DNA of 64,000 bases from Euborellia annulipes (taxonomy: Eukaryota; Arthropoda; Insecta; Dermaptera; Anisolabididae), in assembly GCA_023213315.1 (NCBI GenBank), contig JAKCPI010021798.1, forward strand, positions 34,966 to 98,965, given 5' to 3'. Positions 58,200-64,000 of the stretch are shown here, piece by piece. Position 1 is the stretch's first letter. Every line of letters begins with the position of its first letter. The translations under genes and the position numbers were made by a program. Below the pieces are notes generated by a model. The model made no database searches. It saw only the letters and a list, made by a program, of their open reading frames with translations, and had not been told where the DNA came from.

Positions 58200-59249
58200 C
58201 AGATAGACCATGACTAGTTACATGAATTTTAAAATGTTTAAAACTCGTAGAAAAAAAAAATACAGATGATTAATGAAGATTAATTTGTCGAATTTATTAA
58301 CTATCAAATTTTGAGCGAGTCGAGGATAGTTAGATGGATTTTTTTTAATTGAGTGGAAAAGTTAAAAGAAATCGTGAAGGTGAACATCTTCAATTAGCAG
58401 ATATTTAATATATTTATAGTTTAATTCTTAGAGCTATCAATTATTTTTCAATTGATAGAGATAAAATAATTTTAAGTAATCCGACGGCCTAGTTAGCATA
58501 TTTGTAATATTGTAATTTTATATTTATTATCAGCGAGAGAGATTTAGAAACCATTAATTAAAATTGGTCGGAAGGGTGGTTCACCTGTACCTGGCTAATC
58601 ACATAATACTAGTAGATATATTAATATTAATGTATTTCCCCGGAAATATGATATAAATCTCTTTTGGAATAATATTTTGTCTCTATATAAGTATACAGTA
58701 TGTATATCTAAACATAAAATCTCAGTGGGGAATAAAAACATGATGAAAACTCCTTTCTTCACGTATTTAAGAGAAATTAAAAAAAAAAAAAAAATACCGG
58801 AAAAACTTTACTTTAACTTGGTCTTTTTTTAGATCCCGTTGTGCGTGAGTAACTAACTCCTAAATCCCCAAATGGGAGTTAAAAAATGGGAATTAAGTTT
58901 TTTTTTTTATATACAAGAAAGAAAACTTTCGTGGGATAGTAAACAAGAAAAGCTCGTCAATAATTTTCAGCCAAAAGATAAATAAAAATTTTTTTGGTGA
59001 AAATACGCGACGACAGGGAGAATGGTTGATGAAGTATAATATTTAAATGATGACAGAGATAATTTTCAGTAAAATTTATTGAAATCATTCTCCCATGAGA
59101 GCCGTCCGTATCTAGAAAATTTTAAAGGGAAACGATTTGGGCAATAAACCCTCTTCTCAATTTGAATAATTTTAATGAAAATAAAATTTTTTTATAATTT
59201 CTGTAACAGTTAAAATTTTTATATAATTAATAATTTTATATACCACGGT
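58200..59249. other. RhoGEF intron, AT-rich
   Basis: Lies between the 57.3-kb and 62.3-kb exons; no further exon or repeat recognised. Confidence 0.45.
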
Positions 59250-59727
59250 AATTATTTTTGAGAGATACCGTATATATTTATTTTGAGAGAAGAAATAAAT
59301 AATTTTCATGACAATGGAAAAATTCCTTTCGTATATGTCAACGTTTAGAAGAAATTTAAAGTTTTTTTTCAAAATGTTTTGAGAGAGGGAGAGTCATAGC
59401 CAGGGAGGTTAAATTCGAAAATAATTATTTAAAATTTCGAAATCTAGACAAGGTTGATTATCGTTAAGTAGAACTCGAGATAACTTGTCATGCAGGTAGT
59501 TGGTGTTATCAATGGATAATCATTTTATTGGATGTAAAAAATTTTTAGCAGGAAAATTTATTTGCCTACCTATTTGTACAAATTACAAGGTTTTGGTCTG
59601 AGCGACCATCTGTCAAAAGCCTGTAAAACATAAGCATTCATACCATTACAGAAAGTTTCCCAATTCATCGAACTAGAATATTTTGATAGCATACAATCTC
59701 TTTACTAAGATACCTTAGTATTTTTTT

Positions 59728-59875
59728 TTTTTTTTTCATTTATTTGGCTTTCGGCCAGAAGCCATACCAAAACATTACATTCCAAATGTACAAAATACAA
59801 TATAAAACAATCCAAAATACAATATAAAACAATGCAAAATACAATACGAAACAATGCAAAATACAGATACCTTAG
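59728..59875 (-). mobile_element. LINE 3' tail with 21-22-bp minisatellite
   Basis: Four CAAAATACAATATAAAACAAT units, then (minus) TGGCTTCTGGCCGAAAGCCA, AATAAA and the A-tract. Sits in the loop of the large inverted repeat. Confidence 0.6.
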
Positions 59876-60117
59876 TATAATTTTATAATAGAGTTTAATT
59901 ACATAGCATTAAGGTATCTTAGTCAAGAAATTGTACCGTATGCTATCAAAATATTCTGGTTCGATTAATTGAGAAATTTTCTGTAATGGTATGAAACCTT
60001 AGGTTTTTCAGGCCTTTGAAAGACGCTCGGACCTCATAATTTGTACAAATTGGTCTGTCAAAAAATTTTCCTGCTAAAAATCCGATTGATCCAATAAATT
60101 ATTCATTGGTACAGTCG

Positions 60118-60312
60118 CGTTACAAGTCCCTGATGTGCTCGAGAGTTGAGCCTTGAGCTTAGGCAACCAGAAAAGCTTAGCCGTCGAATGTGTTGTCTTA
60201 AAAGTAGCTTTTTCCCTTCAGTTGCATTAAAAAAAAGATGATTTATTTATTTAAAAATATAAGTTTGGTTGACTAAGCTTAAGGCTCTCCTCTCAAGTAC
60301 ATCAGGCACTTG
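60118..60312. mobile_element. MITE inside the large inverted repeat
   Basis: ACAAGTCCCTGATGTGCTCGAG at the left and TCAAGTACATCAGGCACTTGT at the right are inverted. GAGCCTTGAGCTTAG also pairs with CTAAGCTTAAGGCTC. Confidence 0.55.
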
Positions 60313-61160
60313 TGAGGCAGACTGTAACATCAACTAACCTCTTGATTGAAAAGTAACCTCGAGTCTGCTTAACGATAATCAACCTAGTATAGATTTCGAA
60401 ATTTTAAATAATTATTTTTATTTTTTTTTTCTGTTTTAACCCCCCTGGCTATGATACTCCCTCCCTCAATACATTTTTAAGAAGACTTTAGACTTCATCG
60501 AAACGTCGGACACTAGGAATTTTTCCATTGTCATGAAAATTTTCTTATTTATTTCTTCGGTCATAATTATCCCTTTTTTTAAATAAAGAAGGACTATTAA
60601 TAATTGCAATTTATTTTTTATGTCTTTAGTTCGCTTAATAATAATAAATATTCAAATGGGCTATCGTTTAATTCCTAAGAAGTAATGTCAAGAGAAAGGT
60701 GTCACAAAACCACTTAATAATTAAAAGCCATCAAAAAGAAGAGAGCGAATGTTTTTTTTTTTTTTTTTTTTTTTTATAAAGAAAAGTTTTCTATATATTA
60801 ATATCAATAAGGAAGACAAGTCGCTCTCTTTCTTGTCTTAAAGAAAATATAAGGACAAAAGTGAAAAGCTGAAAGTAATTTAGCAAAATGGAAACTAATA
60901 ATAATTAGTAATATTGCTATTACCTGATATGAAAAAAAAGTACAGTATAATTATAAAAGTTGTAAATGAGATAATTTGTTTATTATTACACACCATAATT
61001 ATTTAAACGAACCAATTTTTATAAAATAAAAGTTAGAGAAATAGACGAATATATAGGCCTATATATTATATTTTAGAATCAACCACCTCAATGGGATATA
61101 AAATTTAAAAAATAAAAGTTGTAGAAGTCAAATTTCATTGTCACTTTTAGTTGACTTAAT

Positions 61161-61623
61161 GCCCTCGGGCTCGCAGTGGCGTCATTTGGGGTGGGGGTAG
61201 AAGCATTTGCCCCCCCTCCCCAAGGACTCTGATTTTTTTTTAATTTTATTTTTAAATAAAATATTTCAAAATATATCTACGAGTATATAAACTGTACAAA
61301 ATTAAACAATTAAATTAAATATATTTTGGCCAAATTTGAGTACCTATTTGTAAGTAAATTCTAAGAAAAAAAGTCCCCCCCCCCCCAAGAAAATGACGAC
61401 GCCAATGCGGGCTTGGTGTAGTTGGTAGCGCGCTTGGCTTCTTCATTTGGATACCAAATGGCTTGAATAAGAATGCCTGGAGCCCAAATATTTATATTAT
61501 AAAAATACTAGTATCGTTAAGTCTTATATGGCCTGAGTTGACGAGAAGACTGTGTGTATGTGTGTGTGAGTGTAAAGGTGAAAAAAAGTGTAAGTGTAAT
61601 TTTAATAAAAAAAAAAAAAAATT
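61161..61623 (+). mobile_element. SINE-B copy split by a MITE
   Basis: Head GGGCTTGGTGTAGTTGGTAG, TTGGATACCAAATGGCTTG, AATGCCTGGAGCCC, TATATGGCCTGAGTTGACG, a GT-rich block and an A-tract. The B box region is partly deleted. Confidence 0.65.
61174..61407. mobile_element. hAT-type MITE in the SINE head
   Basis: Ends CAGTGGCGTC / GACGCCAATG, flanks CGGGCTCG (61166-61173) and CGGGCTTG (61408-61415), 7 of 8 identical. G/C runs inside. Confidence 0.7.
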
Positions 61624-61691
61624 AGATGAATTTGTATCATATTCCGGCTCATCTCAGTATATGAAATTACTGACTACTTTCTAAATAAATC

Positions 61692-61905
61692 AGGATTAGA
61701 AAGACGTAGCCAGGAAATTAAATAAAAAATTTATTTTATTTTTTATTTGTCAGTGTTTCGGTCGACAATCAAACTTCATTAGGGCAAATATTGTTAAATT
61801 TACACGATCTTAGGAATTTTTATAACTATTGGAATCACGACGACCGAAACGTCGGCGAATAAAAAATTAAATAAAATTTTTATTTTGCAACGTCCTTCGA
61901 ATCCT
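61692..61905. mobile_element. Fold-back element with degraded hammerhead-like cores
   Basis: AGGATTAGAAAGACG / CGTCCTTCGAATCCT ends, ACCGAAAC cores inverted at about 61757 and 61840. CUGANGA is not intact. Confidence 0.55.
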
Positions 61906-62330
61906 ACAGCCCTAAAAAATTTTAACTTTCTAAATAAAACATTTAATATACAGTATTATTTATATACAGTATATACAGTCCGGCAAAGTTGGAAGACAGG
62001 TGAGACAGCTCTTATAAACTCAATTTTAAAACACTATTTCAATAATTCCTCTTGGATAAAAAAAAAAAAAATAAACATTTTATTTAAAGAAAGAACACCA
62101 TCAATAAATGAAATAGAAAATTTCTCTAAAAAAAAAATTTGCTTGCCTTTAAAAATTCATAATGGGGATGTTTGGCTATATAGTGTTCTGTTCAATAGAG
62201 AGCATTCACTTAAAAGAAAGGATGGGACTAGAAACCATTCCTAAGATTAAAAAAAAAAAAAACACAGAAAAAAATAATTGAAAGAAAAGAAAAAGAGTGT
62301 TATTAAAAAAAAAAAGTTGATGTGAAATAC

Positions 62331-62605
62331 CTGAGAGGCTCGCGCCGAAGCGAGTCCCACTTGCGCCTTTTTGACAGCTTCGTTCCATATCCTGGCCATT
62401 CGCGATTCTTGAGCAGCCAGGGTGAAGGCAGCCACGGCTGTGCCTAGTTCGGATAAGTAAACACAGAGCAAAGTATCTTTAGAAGATACGCTCGGTTCTA
62501 GAACTAGCCGGTCCAGCATGTATGGTTGCCGAGCTAAGCGAAGCCGAGGAGGGGGGTTTGAACCCAGACCATCTCCTGGACTTGTACCATCAACAACACC
62601 CCCTC
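62331..62605 (-). CDS. PLEKHG5: PLEKHG5/Syx-type RhoGEF, PH-domain exon (partial gene)
   Basis: This exon encodes 91 residues that read as the second half of the PH domain of a PLEKHG5 (Syx/Tech) Rho guanine-nucleotide exchange factor. Diagnostic pieces are RQPYMLDRLVLEP, then LLCVYLSELGTAVAAFTL, then a helix around RIWNEAVKKAQ. They match, from memory, the vertebrate family block with VDRLV, IYLNEFHSAVGAYTF and WVDTIYNAQ. In the family the DH-PH module activates RhoA at membranes and junctions. The acceptor is a pyrimidine-rich TTGTTTGTTACAG before 62605 (incoming phase 1). The donor is CAG|GTATTT after 62331 (phase 0), matching the next exon. The DH domain and the first half of PH are not visible in 62606-64000 and must lie to the right. 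GC content is far above the surrounding intron. Confidence 0.72.
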
Positions 62606-62693
62606 CTGTAACAAACAAAATTCGAATCAGACACTGATGGAGATGAATTCAATAAGTATAGATTATATCAAGCAGCACTTTAAGTCAATTGAA

Positions 62694-62762
62694 ATAAATA
62701 GGGTCGGGGTCTAAAATGACCTAAGATACAGAAAAAGGCCTTAAACAAATTTAAAAAAAATT
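62694..62762 (+). mobile_element. SINE-A tail
   Basis: GTCTAAAATGACCTAAGATA, CAGAAAAAGGCCTTAAAC and an A-tract, just upstream of the RhoGEF PH exon. Confidence 0.45.
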
Positions 62763-64000
62763 ATTTAAACTTACATCATTTTTATTTTTTAGTAATAAAT
62801 GACATTTCTGACATTAATTGGTTAAATTTTAATTATCAATTAATAATACAAATTAATTACTTAAATTACAACGTTTCGACCAAATACATCCCTTGATGAC
62901 GGCTGCGGAAATATTGTAATTTTTGGAGTTAATTTATTATTATTATTATTCTTACTAAACCAGGATTAATGTCAAAAATGTCTTGTATTTATATAATTCT
63001 TATCTAAAACAAAGCGACTGTTAATTTCTCTCACTATAAAAAGGGGGAAGGTTTTTTCTTTCTCTCATGTAAATGAAAATTCTAAATATAAAATATAATA
63101 CAGTGTATTTCTTCCGACCAAGATGGGAAGCTGTCCTTTTAGACCATATTTTAATAACAATTATATACGAGCCACGACCTACAGAATATTTCTTGAATTC
63201 CGAAAAGTATCAGGATTGAAAAAATGAATAAATATGAATTGATCCAATCAGTTAATCAATTCCTCTGGCATTATATTAGAAAAAATATTTTCCATTTCTT
63301 GGTCAATGAACAAATGACAAGAAAAGGGCTAAAGGCAGCTACACACGTAACTGCAAACTTGACAAGCATGCAATCCTTCTATACAAGCAAACTGTAGCGT
63401 CTGTAGGAGAATTTTGCTCAAGCATTATTGTTGTTTGCTTGTACAAAAAGATTTCACGTGCATGCTTGTCAAGTTTGCAGTTACGCGTGTAGCCGCCTTT
63501 AGCATTAATTTCTAAATTAAAATGAATCCTCAAATAAAATTTGCGAAAAGTCTTATTTTAATATTTAACTAACAACCCCTGTTCTCCACTTCCTTCAGTG
63601 TGTTGAACTCTTGACATTTTTAAGGCCATTGATTTAAATATCAAAGTATAACATTTTGTTAAATTTCTTTTTTCCGAAATAAATCATTCAAAATTTGAAT
63701 TCATATTAAAAAAAATTTTAATTTAATAAAAAAAAAAAATTTCTGCAAAAAAGAAGAAAGGGTGAAATAAAAATTAAAAACTCTAGAAGAGGCGTTTCTC
63801 ATAGAAAATTTCAACCTAATTAAATTTTAATTTTACTATTATACTTGAAATTCTTGAATAAAAAAATTGTTGAGATCCAAAAATATGAATTTCTAAAGAG
63901 CTAACCGTTTGTAAAATTTATAATAAATTATATAGTAGGCTGGGATGAGTAGAGTAATGGGGTTGGAGAATAAAAACCAGCAGATTAATCGCTCCACCTG
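62763..64000. other. Upstream RhoGEF intron, AT-rich
   Basis: No exon seen. A GAAACGTTG-type motif lies near 62870 (minus). GAGAATAAAAACCAGC at 63968-63983 matches the arm of the 4.5-kb fold-back element and may start another copy beyond the edge. Confidence 0.4.
63329..63503. mobile_element. Inverted-repeat MITE in a RhoGEF intron or upstream region
   Basis: CTAAAGGCAGCTACACACGT / CGTGTAGCCGCCTTTAG ends and GTAACTGCAAACTTGACAAG arms of about 50 bp. The minus frame over it is an artefact. Confidence 0.65.

Larger units (their letters stand above)
59250..60575. mobile_element. Large diverged inverted repeat (about 1.3 kb)
   Basis: Left arm about 59250-59720, right arm about 59870-60575. Shared blocks include TGACAATGGAAAAATTCCT, CTTAACGATAATCAACCT, TTTTGATAGCATAC and CTAAGATACCTTA and their complements. 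The right arm contains an inserted MITE and a GAAACGTC hammerhead-like fragment near 60500. Confidence 0.6.

Overview
The window is AT-rich (by eye about 70% A+T), gene-poor and repeat-dense eukaryotic nuclear DNA. It has spliced genes with GT-AG introns, tRNA-headed SINEs, many fold-back and hAT-type MITEs, LINE tails and one abundant dispersed repeat of about 0.6 kb. There are no bacterial operons, ribosome binding sites or CRISPR arrays. The one recognisable gene is an animal RhoGEF, so this is a metazoan. An arthropod is my guess, not a proof.

Genes. On the minus strand, three exons (62605-62331, 57263-56811, 53740-53363) give the 3' part of a PLEKHG5/Syx-type RhoGEF: the second half of the PH domain, then a Gly/Ser/Pro-rich tail. 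The catalytic DH exons must lie beyond the right edge. The tail either stops at 53363 with a PDZ-ligand-like end (-SSLSEF) or splices through a strong donor to a phase-compatible candidate exon near 39.1 kb. On the plus strand, five exons (11424-12977) with matching phase-1 junctions predict a secreted, very basic protein of about 181 residues with few cysteines. Other plausible plus-strand exons lie at 6811-6914, 18276-18687, 23580-23784 and 28931-28967 (signal-peptide start). I do not recognise these proteins, and their connections are not settled by sequence alone.

Repeats. Most of the rest is transposon-derived. (1) Repeat C, bounded by ACTTTCTCTTACC / GGTAAGAGAAAGT, occurs in about 17 full or broken copies, including a head-to-head pair at 21.08-22.14 kb. 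(2) SINE-A and SINE-B are tRNA-derived. (3) hAT MITEs with 8-bp target duplications are nested in each other and in SINEs. (4) Long inverted repeats occur at 4.5, 15.6, 43.2, 46.8, 54.6 and 59.2-60.6 kb. (5) The most interesting set is a family of fold-back elements carrying a hammerhead-ribozyme-like core: stem I, CUGANGA, stem II, GAAA, a self-complementary ACGU or AUAU, a cleavage-site nucleotide, stem I again. Four copies keep base pairing with different sequences (375-415 minus, 4597-4638 plus, 7502-7542 minus, 55106-55148 plus) and about ten more are degraded.

The stretch 35.7-38.5 kb and several gaps named below hold only AT-rich DNA in which I see no supported feature.
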